Source: Actinoplanes xinjiangensis
GTDB taxonomy: Bacteria > Actinomycetota > Actinomycetes > Mycobacteriales > Micromonosporaceae
Assembly (NCBI RefSeq): GCF_003148685.1
Contig: NZ_QGGR01000004.1
Span: 186,001 to 250,000, forward strand
Length of the DNA stretch: 64,000 bases
Reading direction: 5' to 3'
Shown here: positions 53,737-62,414 of the stretch, one piece after another
How the letters are laid out: each line of letters begins with the position of its first letter
Numbering within the stretch: the stretch's first letter is position 1
Position numbers and translations under genes: made by a program
Notes under the pieces: model-generated
Databases searched by the model: none
Seen by the model: only the letters and a program-made list of their open reading frames with translations
What the model was told of the DNA's origin: nothing

Positions 53737-53778
53737 CGCACCGAGGGGGGCCGGCCGGCCCCCCTCGGCGGCGGTGTC

Positions 53779-56517
53779 CTACGAGTCGCCGCCGGTCTCG
53801 CCCACCGGCGCGGCGTTGACGTCGTCGATCGCGTACTTCTTGGCGGCCTCGGCCGGCACATGTGCCGGGATCTGACCGCGCAGCGCCAGCTCACGCAGCG
53901 TCGCCACGGTCACCGACTCGCCGTCCACGTGGAAGTGGCGGCGCAGCGCGTGCCGGGTGTCGCTCATGCCGAAGCCGTCGGTGCCCAGCGAGGTGTAGCC
54001 GTTCGGCACCCAGCGGGCGATCAGGTCGGGCACGGCCCGCATCCAGTCGCTGACCGCCACCGACGGGCCCTCGGAGGCCTCCAGCTTCTGCTGGATGTAC
54101 GGCTTGCGCGGCGCGTCGCTCGGGTGGAGCAGGTTGTGCTCCTCCGCCTCGATCGCGTCGCGGCGCAACTCGGTCCAGGACGTGACCGACCAGACGTCGG
54201 CGCTGACCCCCCAGTCCTGGGCGAGCAGATCCTGCGCCTTGAGAGCCCACCGCATGCCGGTGCCGGAGGCGAGCAGCTGCGCCTTCGGGCCGTCCTTCTT
54301 CGGGCTCTCGCTGAACCGGTAGATGCCCTTGAGCAGGCCCTCGGTGTCGAGGCCGGCCGGCTCGGCGGGCTGGATCGCCGGCTCGTTGTAGATGGTGAGG
54401 TAGTAGAAGATGTTCTCCTGCTTCTCGCCGTACATGCGGTGCAGGCCGTCCTGCATGATGTGCGCGATCTCGAACCCGAACGCCGGGTCGTACGCCACCA
54501 CGGCCGGGTTGGTCGCCGCGATCAGCAGCGAGTGCCCGTCCTCGTGCTGCAGGCCCTCACCGTTGAGCGTGGTCCGCCCGGCGGTCGCGCCGAGCAGGAA
54601 CCCGCGGGTCATCTGGTCGGCGGCCGCCCACAGCTCGTCCGCGGTCCGCTGGAAGCCGAACATCGAGTAGAAGATGTACAGCGGGATCATCGGCTCGTCG
54701 TGCGTGGCGTAGGAGGTGCCGGCCGCGATGAAGCTCGCCGTCGAGCCCGCCTCGTTGATGCCCTCGTGCAGGATCTGGCCGTCCGTCGCCTCCTTGTAGG
54801 ACAGGAACAGCTCCCGGTCCACGGAGGTGTAGGTCTGGCCGTGCGGCGAGTAGATCTTCTTCGTCGGGAAGAGCGAGTCCATGCCGAAGGTGCGGGCCTC
54901 GTCGGGGATGATCGGCACCCAGCGGGCCCCGAACTCCTTGTCCCGCATGAGGTCCTTGAGCAGGCGGACGAACGCCATCGTGGTGGCGATCTTCTGCTTG
55001 CCGCTGCCGCCCTTGAGGCCGCTGAAGACCTTCGGCTCCGGGATCGCCAGCGACTTGTGCTTCGTCCGCCGGGTCGGGATCGACCCGCCCAGCTCACGGC
55101 GGCGCTCGACCATGTACTGGTACTCGTCGGACTTCTCACCGGGGTGGAAGTACGGCGGGAGGTACGGGTTCTCCTCGAGCTGCTTGTCGCTGATGTCGAG
55201 GTAGAGCCGGTCCCGGAAGCCCTTCAGGTCGTCCAGGGTCAGCTTCTTCATCTGGTGCGTGGCGTTGCGGGCCTCGAAGTGCGACCCCAGCGTCCAGCCC
55301 TTGACGGTCTTGGCCAGGATCACGGTCGGCTGACCGGTGTGCTCGGTCGCCGCCTTGTAGGCCGCGTAGAGCTTGCGGTAGTCGTGCCCGCCCCGCTTGA
55401 GGTTCCAGATCTCGTCGTCGGTCATCGGGTCGACGAGCTTGCGGGTGCGGGGGTCACGGCCGAAGAAGTGCTCCCGCACGTACGACCCGGACTCGCCCTT
55501 GTAGGTCTGGTAGTCGCCGTCGGGCGTGACGTTCATCAGGTTGACCAGCGCGCCGTCGGTGTCGGCGGCCAGCAGCGGGTCCCACTCGCGGCCCCAGACG
55601 ACCTTGATGACGTTCCACCCGGCGCCGCGGAAGAAGGACTCCAGCTCCTGGATGACCTTGCCGTTGCCGCGGACCGGCCCGTCCAGGCGCTGCAGGTTGC
55701 AGTTGACCACGAAGGTGAGGTTGTCCAGCTCCTCGCGGGCGGCCAGGCCGATCGCGCCGAGCGACTCGACCTCGTCCATCTCGCCGTCGCCGAGGAACGC
55801 CCAGACGTTCTGCTGGCTGGTGTCCTTGATCCCGCGGTTGTGCAGGTACCGGTTGTACCGCGCCTGATAGATCGCGTTCAGCGGGCCGAGGCCCATGCTG
55901 ACCGTCGGGAACTCCCAGAAGTCCGGCATCAGACGGGGGTGCGGGTACGACGGGAGGCCGCCACCCGGGTGCGACAGCTCCTGCCGGAAACCGTCGAGCT
56001 GGTGAGTGCTCAGACGGCCCTCCAGGAAGGCCCGCGCATACATACCCGGGGAGGCGTGCCCCTGGTAGAAGATGTGGTCGCCACCGCCCGGATGGTCCTT
56101 GCCCCGGAAGAAGTGGTTCATGCCGACCTCGTAGAGGCTGGCGCTCGACGCGTACGTCGAGATGTGACCGCCGACGCCGATCTCCGGCCGCTGCGCGCGG
56201 TGCACCAGCATCGCCGCGTTCCACCGGATGTACGCCCGGATCCGCCGCTCGACGAACTCGTCACCCGGGAACCAGGGCTCACGCTCCGGCGGGATGGTGT
56301 TGATGTAGTCCGTGGACGTCAGCGGCGGCACGCCGACCTGTCGCTCCCGGGCCCGCTCGAGCAGGCGCAACATCACATAACGGGCTCTTTTGGCGCCGCG
56401 TTCGTCGATGACTCCGTTGAGCGACTCGACCCATTCGTTGGTCTCTTCAGGGTCGATGTCGGGAAGCTGGCTCGGCAGGCCATCGCTGATCACCGGGCGC
56501 TTGCGCTCCGTGGCCAC
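53779..56517 (-). CDS. aceE: Pyruvate dehydrogenase E1 component, homodimeric type
   Basis: 912 residues, full length for AceE. The TPP-binding motif is [14 protein letters not shown] ... [22 protein letters not shown]. The pyrimidine-binding part ([27 protein letters not shown]) and the C-terminal transketolase-like domain are present. It decarboxylates pyruvate and passes acetyl groups to the E2 lipoyl domains, feeding acetyl-CoA to the nearby fab system. GTG 56517 with AAGAGG upstream is the start. Confidence 0.95.
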   Translation of the reverse strand: MATERKRPVISDGLPSQLPDIDPEETNEWVESLNGVIDERGAKRARYVMLRLLERARERQVGVPPLTSTDYINTIPPEREPWFPGDEFVERRIRAYIRWNAAMLVHRAQRPEIGVGGHISTYASSASLYEVGMNHFFRGKDHPGGGDHIFYQGHASPGMYARAFLEGRLSTHQLDGFRQELSHPGGGLPSYPHPRLMPDFWEFPTVSMGLGPLNAIYQARYNRYLHNRGIKDTSQQNVWAFLGDGEMDEVESLGAIGLAAREELDNLTFVVNCNLQRLDGPVRGNGKVIQELESFFRGAGWNVIKVVWGREWDPLLAADTDGALVNLMNVTPDGDYQTYKGESGSYVREHFFGRDPRTRKLVDPMTDDEIWNLKRGGHDYRKLYAAYKAATEHTGQPTVILAKTVKGWTLGSHFEARNATHQMKKLTLDDLKGFRDRLYLDISDKQLEENPYLPPYFHPGEKSDEYQYMVERRRELGGSIPTRRTKHKSLAIPEPKVFSGLKGGSGKQKIATTMAFVRLLKDLMRDKEFGARWVPIIPDEARTFGMDSLFPTKKIYSPHGQTYTSVDRELFLSYKEATDGQILHEGINEAGSTASFIAAGTSYATHDEPMIPLYIFYSMFGFQRTADELWAAADQMTRGFLLGATAGRTTLNGEGLQHEDGHSLLIAATNPAVVAYDPAFGFEIAHIMQDGLHRMYGEKQENIFYYLTIYNEPAIQPAEPAGLDTEGLLKGIYRFSESPKKDGPKAQLLASGTGMRWALKAQDLLAQDWGVSADVWSVTSWTELRRDAIEAEEHNLLHPSDAPRKPYIQQKLEASEGPSVAVSDWMRAVPDLIARWVPNGYTSLGTDGFGMSDTRHALRRHFHVDGESVTVATLRELALRGQIPAHVPAEAAKKYAIDDVNAAPVGETGGDS

Positions 56518-56675
56518 AGGCAATCCTCTTGGTGTGAGTGTCGGACCTCCGTGCGATCTAGGTGGCAAATCGCGCGGAACAGGTCTCCATCCTGCCCCCT
56601 CACGGTGTGCGTCGTCACGTCTACGGGGTGTCTCAGCGACGCTCGACACACGTACTGACCAGTAACTTTGGAAGG

Positions 56676-57080
56676 TCAGCCGTTCACGAAGGAGAAACGC
56701 ACCTGCCGGATCGGGTTGTCGCCATTGGTGTCCACCAGGCAGATCGACTGCCACGTGCCGAGCGCGATCTGGCCGTTGATCACCGGCAACGTGGCGTACG
56801 GGGCGATCCACGCCGGAAGGACGTGGTCGCGGCCGTGGCCCCGGGAGCCGTGCCGGTGCTGCCACTTGTCCTCGGTCGGCAGCAGATCGTCGATCGCGGT
56901 CAGCAGATCGTCGTCCGAGCCCGCCCCGGTCTCGATGATCGCCACTCCGGCGGTCGCGTGCGGCACGAAGACGTGCAGCAGGCCGTCCCTCTCGGACCCG
57001 GCGAACTTCGCCGCCTCACGGGTGATGTCCACGACGGCCGGAGCCCCACCGGTCCGCACGGTGATCAGTTCGCTGCGCAT
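56676..57080 (-). CDS. YjbQ/UPF0047 family protein (secondary thiamine-phosphate synthase type)
   Basis: 134 residues. The conserved core is [28 protein letters not shown] with [36 protein letters not shown]. Members have been linked to thiamine phosphate synthase activity, though the physiological role is unclear. Here it stands between two thiamine-diphosphate enzymes, aceE and a fused E1, an interesting context. Confidence 0.88.
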   Translation of the reverse strand: MRSELITVRTGGAPAVVDITREAAKFAGSERDGLLHVFVPHATAGVAIIETGAGSDDDLLTAIDDLLPTEDKWQHRHGSRGHGRDHVLPAWIAPYATLPVINGQIALGTWQSICLVDTNGDNPIRQVRFSFVNG

Positions 57081-57089
57081 CAGCCGAGC

Positions 57090-57185
57090 CTATGTGTACA
57101 GATCGAGCAGCAGGAACACGGATGTGGCGCCGGCCAGCCAGCACACGCACTGCGCCAGCCGCGCGACGACCCACCACAAGATCAT
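57090..57185 (-). CDS. Possible 31-residue membrane peptide upstream of yjbQ
   Basis: MILWWVVARLAQC... then CWLAGATSVFLLLDLYT, one hydrophobic span with three Trp and two Cys. It ends 9 bp before the YjbQ start on the same strand, so it could be a leader or small membrane protein. No Shine-Dalgarno is present and it is not a known family. Confidence 0.3.
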   Translation of the reverse strand: MILWWVVARLAQCVCWLAGATSVFLLLDLYT

Positions 57186-57267
57186 GTCGTTGAGTACATC
57201 ACCGGGTGACGGCCCGTGTGCACCAGATCGATCGTTCTCGCAGTGGCATCACCGGCCGCGGTCGGGA

Positions 57268-59508
57268 ATGCTGAATCGCGTGACCACTCCGCAAAGCCTC
57301 GACGAGCGGTTCCGCGATGCGGTCTCGGCCCTTCGACCACCGGAGTCCGGGCGTGCCCCCGGCGACCCGGTCCGCGACGGCGCCGGCCTCACCGGCGCCA
57401 CCGCCCGGGAACTCTTCGACGCCCAGTTGACCAGCCGCCACCTCGACCTCGCCGCGCGCTGGCTGCGCAGCTTCAACGAGGGCTTCCACACCGGTGGATC
57501 CTCCGGGCACGAGGGCAACGCCGCGGTCGCCGCGGCACTGCGCGGCGACGACCCGGCACTCCTGCACCATCGTTCGGCGGCCTTCTATTGCGTACGGGCG
57601 GCGAACCACCCCGGTGCGGCCGGGCAGGACCCCGGCCGGCGTCTCGAGGAAGCCGCCCGCGACGTGCTGCGCGGCGTGGTCGCCTCGGTCCGCGACCCGA
57701 TCACCGGCGGCCGCGACAAGCTCTTCGGCAACCCGGCACTGCACCTCGTCCCGGCCCTCTCCTCACCCGGCGGTCACCTGCCCCGCGCCGTCGGCCTGGC
57801 ACACGCCCTCGGCCGCGCCGGCGACACACCGTGGCCCGGCGACGCCATCGTGGCCGCCTCGTTCGGCGACGGCGGAGCCGGCAGCGCCGGAGCCACCTCG
57901 GCCCTGCACGCGGCCGGCCGGCTGGAACTCGCCGGCCAGCGGGTGCCGCTCCTGCTGATCTGCGAGGACAACACCCCCGGCGAGCCCGGCCCGGACGGGT
58001 GGACCGGCGCGTCGCTGCGGGGCCGGCCCGGTGTCCGGTACACGTACGCCGACGGCTGCGACCTGGCAGCGGTGTACGACGCGGCCGCCGAGGCCGCGGC
58101 GTTCGTGCGCACCGAGCGCCGCCCCGCCGTCCTGCACCTGTCCACCGTGCTCCTGCTCGGCCGCCCCGGCGACCCCGAACCCGGCGACGGCCTGGACCGC
58201 GACCCCCTGATCGGCACCGCCCGGCTGCTCGTCGAAGCCGGCCTGTACGGGCCGGACGAGGTGATCACCCGCTACGACGAGATCGGCTGGCAGGTCCGCA
58301 AAGCCGCCGAGGAGGTGCTCGGCGAACCGAAACTCGCCTCCGCCGCCGAGGTCGTCGCCCCCCTGGCCGCCCGCCGCCCGCTGCGTGTCGCGCACGCCGT
58401 CGCCGAGACCGCCGGCCGGGCCCTCGGCGACGGCGCGCCCACCCGGCTGCGCGTCTTCGACGGCCGGCTCCCCGAGGACGCCGGGCCGATGACACTCGCA
58501 CAGACCCTCACCGCCGCCCTGAACGACGCTCTGGCCGCGAATCCCGGGTTACTCGTGTTCGGCCCCGCAACGACCCGCGGCGGCCGCCACGGCGTCACCA
58601 CAGGCCTCTCCGGCCACGATCCCGAGCGGGTCTTCGACAGCCCACCCGACCCGACCACGATCCTCGGGCTGGCCGCCGGCGCCGGACTGGCCGGGCTGAT
58701 CCCGGTCCCCGAGGTGGACTCCCTCGCCGGCCTGCACGGCGCGGCCGAGCAACTGCGGGCCGAGGCGGCCACCATGGCGTACCTCTCGGCCGGTGCCTAC
58801 CGCAATCCGCTCGTGCTGCGGGTGCCCGCCTTCGCCCAGCCGTACGGGATCGGCGGCCACCTGGCCAACGACAACACCGTGGCCGCGCTCCGCGACGTAC
58901 CCGGCCTCGTCGTCGCGGTCCCCGCCCGTGCCGCCGACGCCGCACCGATGCTGCGTTCCTGCCTCGCCGCGGCCGAGGCCGACGGCACCGTCAGCGTCTT
59001 CCTCGAACCGATCGCCGTCTACCAGACGAGGGACCTCTATCAGCAAGGCGACAACGAATGGCTGGCGCCGTACTCGCCCCCCGGCGCGTGGGCCGACGAG
59101 CACGTCCCGATCGGCCGGGCCCGCATCTACGGGCTCGGCACCGCCCAGGACCTGACCATCGTGACGTACGGCAACGGCGTCCGGATGGCGCTGCGTGTCG
59201 CCGCACAGCTGGCCGCCGACGGATACGGCTCCCGCATCGTCGACCTGCGCTGGCTCAACCCGCTACCCGTCGCTGACCTGGTCCGCGAGGCGACCGTCAC
59301 CGGCCGGGTGCTGATCGTCGACGAGACCCGGCGTTCCGGCGGCGTCGGCGAGGGCGTGCTGGCCGCACTCGTCGACGGCTCGTTCGTAGGATCCGTACGC
59401 CGCGTCGCCGCCGCCGACGTGCCGGTTCCCCTCGGTCCGGCCGCCCAACAGGTCCTCGTGGGAGAGGATGCCATCACACAGGGTGCCCACGCCCTGTTGG
59501 CACGGTAA
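57268..59508 (+). CDS. Fused E1 alpha-beta thiamine-dependent 2-oxoacid dehydrogenase
   Basis: 746 residues joining the two E1 subunits. The alpha half (1-~380) has a TPP site, SFGDGGAGSAGATSAL followed by LLLICEDN, and NEGFHTGGSSGHEG at the front. The beta half has PMTLAQTLTAALNDAL, GLAGLIPVPEVDSLAG, LRVPAFAQPYGIGGHLAND and the C-terminal VRIVDLRWLNPLPVADLV-like segment (here SRIVDLRWLNPLPVADLV) with LIVDETRRSGGVGEGVLAAL. It resembles branched-chain oxoacid dehydrogenases, which normally have separate alpha and beta genes. No E2 or E3 gene is in the window. ATG 57268 is chosen; GTG 57280 is possible. Confidence 0.87.
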   Translation: MLNRVTTPQSLDERFRDAVSALRPPESGRAPGDPVRDGAGLTGATARELFDAQLTSRHLDLAARWLRSFNEGFHTGGSSGHEGNAAVAAALRGDDPALLHHRSAAFYCVRAANHPGAAGQDPGRRLEEAARDVLRGVVASVRDPITGGRDKLFGNPALHLVPALSSPGGHLPRAVGLAHALGRAGDTPWPGDAIVAASFGDGGAGSAGATSALHAAGRLELAGQRVPLLLICEDNTPGEPGPDGWTGASLRGRPGVRYTYADGCDLAAVYDAAAEAAAFVRTERRPAVLHLSTVLLLGRPGDPEPGDGLDRDPLIGTARLLVEAGLYGPDEVITRYDEIGWQVRKAAEEVLGEPKLASAAEVVAPLAARRPLRVAHAVAETAGRALGDGAPTRLRVFDGRLPEDAGPMTLAQTLTAALNDALAANPGLLVFGPATTRGGRHGVTTGLSGHDPERVFDSPPDPTTILGLAAGAGLAGLIPVPEVDSLAGLHGAAEQLRAEAATMAYLSAGAYRNPLVLRVPAFAQPYGIGGHLANDNTVAALRDVPGLVVAVPARAADAAPMLRSCLAAAEADGTVSVFLEPIAVYQTRDLYQQGDNEWLAPYSPPGAWADEHVPIGRARIYGLGTAQDLTIVTYGNGVRMALRVAAQLAADGYGSRIVDLRWLNPLPVADLVREATVTGRVLIVDETRRSGGVGEGVLAALVDGSFVGSVRRVAAADVPVPLGPAAQQVLVGEDAITQGAHALLAR

Positions 59509-59512
59509 ATTG

Positions 59513-59558
59513 CCACACACTCGGTGCGCCACTTGCGCACCGGCGCCGGAATGTGTGG
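59513..59558 (+). terminator. Nested hairpin terminator after the fused E1 gene
   Basis: CGGTGCGC-N5-GCGCACCG (59522-59542) is enclosed by CCACACA (59513) and TGTGTGG (59558), directly after the stop codon at 59508. Confidence 0.65.
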
Positions 59559-59622
59559 ACTACCCCCAGGTTCCGGTGCAATTTTGACGGTACTTTTCTT
59601 GACGGCTAGGAGGATTTGGACA

Positions 59623-60057
59623 GTGAGCGCGACCGCGGGTCAGGCCGACGGCGTACGTAGCCTGGCGGACCGGTTCGGCCTGGAGCCGAACATGGTGGTC
59701 ATGGAGATGGGATACGACGACGATGTCGACGAGGACCTCCGTGACGCCCTGACCGAACGCGTCGGTGACATGGTCGACGAAGACACCGACGAGGTCGTCG
59801 ATGCGGTGCTGTTGTGGTACCGCGACGGCGACGGTGACCTCTTCGAGATCCTCACCGATGCCCTCGGCCCCCTCGCCGACAACGGCGTGGTGTGGCTGCT
59901 GACCCCGAAAGCGGGCCGCGACGGACACGTCGAGCCCAGCGAGGTCAGCGAGTCCGCCCCCACCGCGGGCCTCCAGCAGACGTCGACGGTCAACGCCGGC
60001 AAAGACTGGACCGGCGCCCGCCTGGTCTCCCCCCGGGGCGCCGCCAAGAAGAAGTAA
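59623..60057 (+). CDS. DUF3052 family protein
   Basis: 144 residues. It begins VSATAGQADGVRSLADRFGLEPNMVVMEMGYDDDVDEDL and ends AGKDWTGARLVSPR, the pattern of the actinobacterial DUF3052 family, of unknown function. AGGAGG nine bases upstream supports GTG 59623. It lies before an AhpE-like peroxiredoxin, with which it could be transcribed. Confidence 0.88.
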   Translation: MSATAGQADGVRSLADRFGLEPNMVVMEMGYDDDVDEDLRDALTERVGDMVDEDTDEVVDAVLLWYRDGDGDLFEILTDALGPLADNGVVWLLTPKAGRDGHVEPSEVSESAPTAGLQQTSTVNAGKDWTGARLVSPRGAAKKK

Positions 60058-60130
60058 CTCACTGCCACCCACTTTCCAGGTCGGCGCCCCATGGGCGCCG
60101 GCCCGAAAGTGGTTGCCCTAGGCTGGGACG

Positions 60131-60595
60131 ATGCCGATCGACGCGGGCACGCCGGCCCCCGACTTCCTCCTCAAGGACCAGAACAACCAGGAGGTCCGCC
60201 TCAGCGACTTCCGCGGTCGCAAAGCGGTCCTGCTGGTGTTCTATCCGCTCGCGTTCAGCCGCCGCTGCCACGGCGAGCTGACCGAGATCCAGGAGAACCT
60301 GGCCGACTACACCGGCGACCACCTCCAGGTCCTCACCGTCAGCGTCGACTCCGTCTACAGCCACAAGGTCTGGGCCGACCAGGAGGGCTTCGAATTCCCG
60401 TTGCTCGCCGACTTCTGGCCACACGGTGAGGTGGCGGCCGCCTACGGCGTCTTCGACGCCGAGCGGGGCTTCGCCAACCGCGGCACGTTTCTCATCGACA
60501 CCGACGGCATCGTCGCCTGGGCCGAGATGAACGGTCCCGGCGAGGCCCGCGACCAGAAGGCCTGGCGTACCGCCCTGGCCGCCCTCCCCGCCTGA
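60131..60595 (+). CDS. AhpE-type one-cysteine peroxiredoxin
   Basis: 154 residues. The thioredoxin fold has the peroxidatic Cys in PLAFSRRCHGEL, the AhpE version of the motif, with the Arg and aromatic neighbours in place and no resolving Cys. It reduces hydroperoxides using an external thiol. It is cytosolic and of normal length. GGGACG precedes the ATG. Confidence 0.92.
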   Translation: MPIDAGTPAPDFLLKDQNNQEVRLSDFRGRKAVLLVFYPLAFSRRCHGELTEIQENLADYTGDHLQVLTVSVDSVYSHKVWADQEGFEFPLLADFWPHGEVAAAYGVFDAERGFANRGTFLIDTDGIVAWAEMNGPGEARDQKAWRTALAALPA

Positions 60596-60610
60596 CGGCG
60601 ATCCGGCTCG

Positions 60611-60647
60611 CCTCGCCGCTCTCGGGCCTCGCCGCTCTCGGGCCTCG
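60611..60647. repeat. Short 16-bp direct tandem repeat
   Basis: CCTCGCCGCTCTCGGG occurs twice in tandem (60611-60626, 60627-60642) followed by CCTCG. It lies in the 96-bp gap between the peroxiredoxin gene and tRNA-Val. Its role is unknown. Confidence 0.7.
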
Positions 60648-60691
60648 ATCAGCGGCAGGGTACGATGACCACTCCGGCCGCATGCCGTGCC

Positions 60692-60766
60692 GGGCGCGTA
60701 GCTCAGTGGGAGAGCACTCGCCTTACAAGCGAGGGGTCGTAGGTTCGAAACCTACCGCGCCCACCA
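60692..60766 (+). tRNA. tRNA-Val, anticodon UAC, CCA encoded
   Basis: A cloverleaf folds from GGGCGCG (60692) with CGCGCCC at the 3' end, D arm GCTCAGTGGGAGAGC, anticodon stem CTCGC/GCGAG around TTACAAG, and T arm GTAGGTTCGAAACCTAC. The anticodon is TAC, for Val. The CCA is genomic. The 3' half is duplicated at 62181, so the gene also served as an integration site. Confidence 0.95.
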
Positions 60767-60777
60767 GTCTGACCAGC
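60722..60777 (+). repeat. Left copy of a 56-bp direct repeat (attachment site candidate)
   Basis: It covers the tRNA-Val from the anticodon arm to the CCA plus 11 bp beyond (CACCAGTCTGACCAGC). The copy at 62181-62236 differs at one base only. This arrangement, the 3' half of a tRNA plus a few flanking bases repeated, is typical of attL/attR of tRNA-targeting integrases. Confidence 0.85.
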
Positions 60778-60992
60778 GTGAACGTAGGCTGCCGAGTCTC
60801 GGTGGCCTTTGATGTCGTCTCATCTCGTCCGCTCCTGACGTCCCGACGAGTGAAGCGACAGGTGTGTCAGGAACGCGAGGCTGCGGTCACCGCTATCCGG
60901 CCCCATGAGCGTGTTCTGCCGCATTGGTGAGAAGGCGGGGCATCGTCGCTCGAGTGCTTGGCGTCCGAACCTCTCGCCGACGTTCATCGTGC

Positions 60993-61300
60993 CTAGGGGT
61001 TTCGGCAAATTCCGTGATGGCCGATACGTCGCCATCTGACCGCTGGTTCGCCGTCGATCTGACGAACTCGAATGTTGCACGGCCGTCCGACCCTGCGAAG
61101 GACCAGGTCATCTCCCGGATGCCGTTGGTATTGATCATCGGATTGACCTGCAGGCTAGCGGGCCATTGCCGTCCGGAATCGCTGATGTACGCCTCACAAG
61201 CCGCGTTGAACGCTGGCGTGAGGGAGCGGAAGATACGTCGATGGTCGATCGGCATGGATTTCCATTCGGCAGCGAATTCGTCGGTCTTGTCGAACTTCAC
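60993..61300 (-). pseudogene. RelE/ParE-like toxin gene, frameshifted
   Basis: GTG 61300 starts MKFDKTDEFAAEWKSMPIDHRR and continues INTNGIREMTWSFAGSDGRATFEFV. After that (about 61060) the expected family end RWRRIGHHGICRNP-stop (TAG at 60993-60995) is found one base out of frame, so about one nucleotide was lost. The present frame runs on to 60893 with 30-35 unrelated residues. The restored protein would have about 102 residues. The GTG overlaps the antitoxin stop by 4 bp (GTGA). Confidence 0.8.
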
Positions 61301-61755
61301 TCGTCGATGTCCAAGCTGTCCATGAAGTCGTCGACGTTGTCGTATGTGGTGGTGCGACCGGCGGCGATGTCGGCGTCCGCGCGCCGTTCGCGCTCTTGCC
61401 AGTTCTCAGCCCAGAACCACGCCTGGCTTGCGGGTACGGCGATGACTGGGCGAAGTTCCAGGACGCCGTCGCTGCGCTCGGTGATCTCGACCTGGGAGCC
61501 CGGTTTGTCAAGGCCGTAGCGCTTGCGCACCACCGGAGGCAGGGCGACGGTGCCACGTGACTGGACGGAGACGAACCCGTGGAATGCAGGCGTCTTCACG
61601 GGCTTGGGCGCAGATGAGGTGCCGGCAAGGTTCTTCACGGTCCGGCGAACAGCCCGGTCGCCGGCCTGGCCGCTGGTGGAGGGCTTGGCGGACTTCTTGC
61701 TCGATACGGCTCGTGACGGTCGGCTGGCTCCTGCGCTGCTAGGTGTCTCCTCCAT
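61297..61755 (-). CDS. AbrB/MazE-type antitoxin-like DNA-binding protein
   Basis: 152 residues. A disordered Ser/Lys/Pro-rich N-terminal ~60 is followed by a swapped-hairpin AbrB domain: VSVQSRGTVALPPVVRKRYGLDKPGSQVEITERSDGVLELRPV. The C-terminal part (DADIAAGRTTTYDNVDDFMDSLD) is acidic and is the likely toxin-binding segment. It precedes and overlaps the toxin gene by 4 bp, the usual order for type II modules. A palindrome lies 44 bp upstream. Confidence 0.8.
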   Translation of the reverse strand: MEETPSSAGASRPSRAVSSKKSAKPSTSGQAGDRAVRRTVKNLAGTSSAPKPVKTPAFHGFVSVQSRGTVALPPVVRKRYGLDKPGSQVEITERSDGVLELRPVIAVPASQAWFWAENWQERERRADADIAAGRTTTYDNVDDFMDSLDIDE

Positions 61756-61798
61756 ACGACGAGCATGCGGGACTCACGCACTACCGCCAAGCCGTATT

Positions 61799-61811
61799 GC
61801 TGCAATGCAGC
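61799..61811 (-). promoter_or_regulatory. Palindrome upstream of the antitoxin gene
   Basis: GCTGCA-A-TGCAGC, centred 50 bp before the antitoxin ATG. On the minus strand TTGCAG overlaps it and could be a -35. This is where autoregulatory binding by an AbrB-type antitoxin is expected. Confidence 0.4.
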
Positions 61812-62180
61812 TCCGGGAGGATTGTCGACTGCGCCAAGCTTGAAATGGAAAAGGTAAACACAGGTTTTCAGGAGGATGTGGACGATAGGTATTTGGTAGC
61901 CGTAAACCATGACTCATCGGACTCTGACGGCGAGTCGGGCGCTGACGTCGTGAGATGCGCCCCGAAGGGGCCGCGAGGCTGGGGAAACGGCAGACTGAAG
62001 CCAATGGCGAGCTGTGTCCAACTGGGCGCTGACGGGCATCGGGGAGCCTCGGCGCGGTGCCGAATCGTCTCAGCCGTCGTCTCGTTCAGTTGCGTACGGC
62101 TTCGTCTGAGAACGTCCGGCACGGTGAATCGATGCTGTACACGGACGGTTATAGGTCTTGCCGAACGTTCCTTCGCTCAA

Positions 62181-62236
62181 CTTACAAGCGAGGGATCGTA
62201 GGTTCGAAACCTACCGCGCCCACCAGTCTGACCAGC
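62181..62236 (+). repeat. Right copy of the 56-bp direct repeat (tRNA-Val 3' fragment)
   Basis: It repeats the 3' half of the tRNA-Val gene from CTTACAAGCGAGG through CCA and on to GACCAGC, with one G-to-A change in the variable region. The 5' half of a tRNA is absent, so it is not a functional gene; it marks the far end of the inserted segment. Confidence 0.85.
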
Positions 62237-62414
62237 ATCGGAGCGGGCAACCGTCATCCCGGCGACCCGCTCCGGTCGCGTCTTGTGTCAGCTCGGCTTC
62301 AAGAACAGTGTCGCCACCTGGTCGGCGGTTCTGGCGCGAGGTGTTGATGCCGGTCGTCATGGCCATCGGGGACCAGCCCATGACTCTGAACCCCGGCGGT
62401 GGCCGGGGTGGTTG

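Larger units (their letters stand above)
61756..62414. other. Island remainder and right junction without a recognisable gene
   Basis: Bases 61756-62180 are less GC-rich than their surroundings. They carry the palindrome GCTGCA-A-TGCAGC (61799-61811) and several frames with no family match; a 152-residue plus-strand frame at 61743-62201 is not convincing. After the right repeat (62181-62236), 62237-62414 holds nothing I recognise. Confidence 0.5.

Noticed and set aside
61743..62201. 152-residue plus-strand frame inside the mini-island
   Set aside because: No domain, atypical Cys/Arg/Ser composition, crosses into the right direct repeat, and starts inside the antitoxin gene region.
62170..62223. 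Second functional tRNA-Val gene
   Set aside because: Only the 3' half is present; the acceptor 5' strand and D arm are missing.
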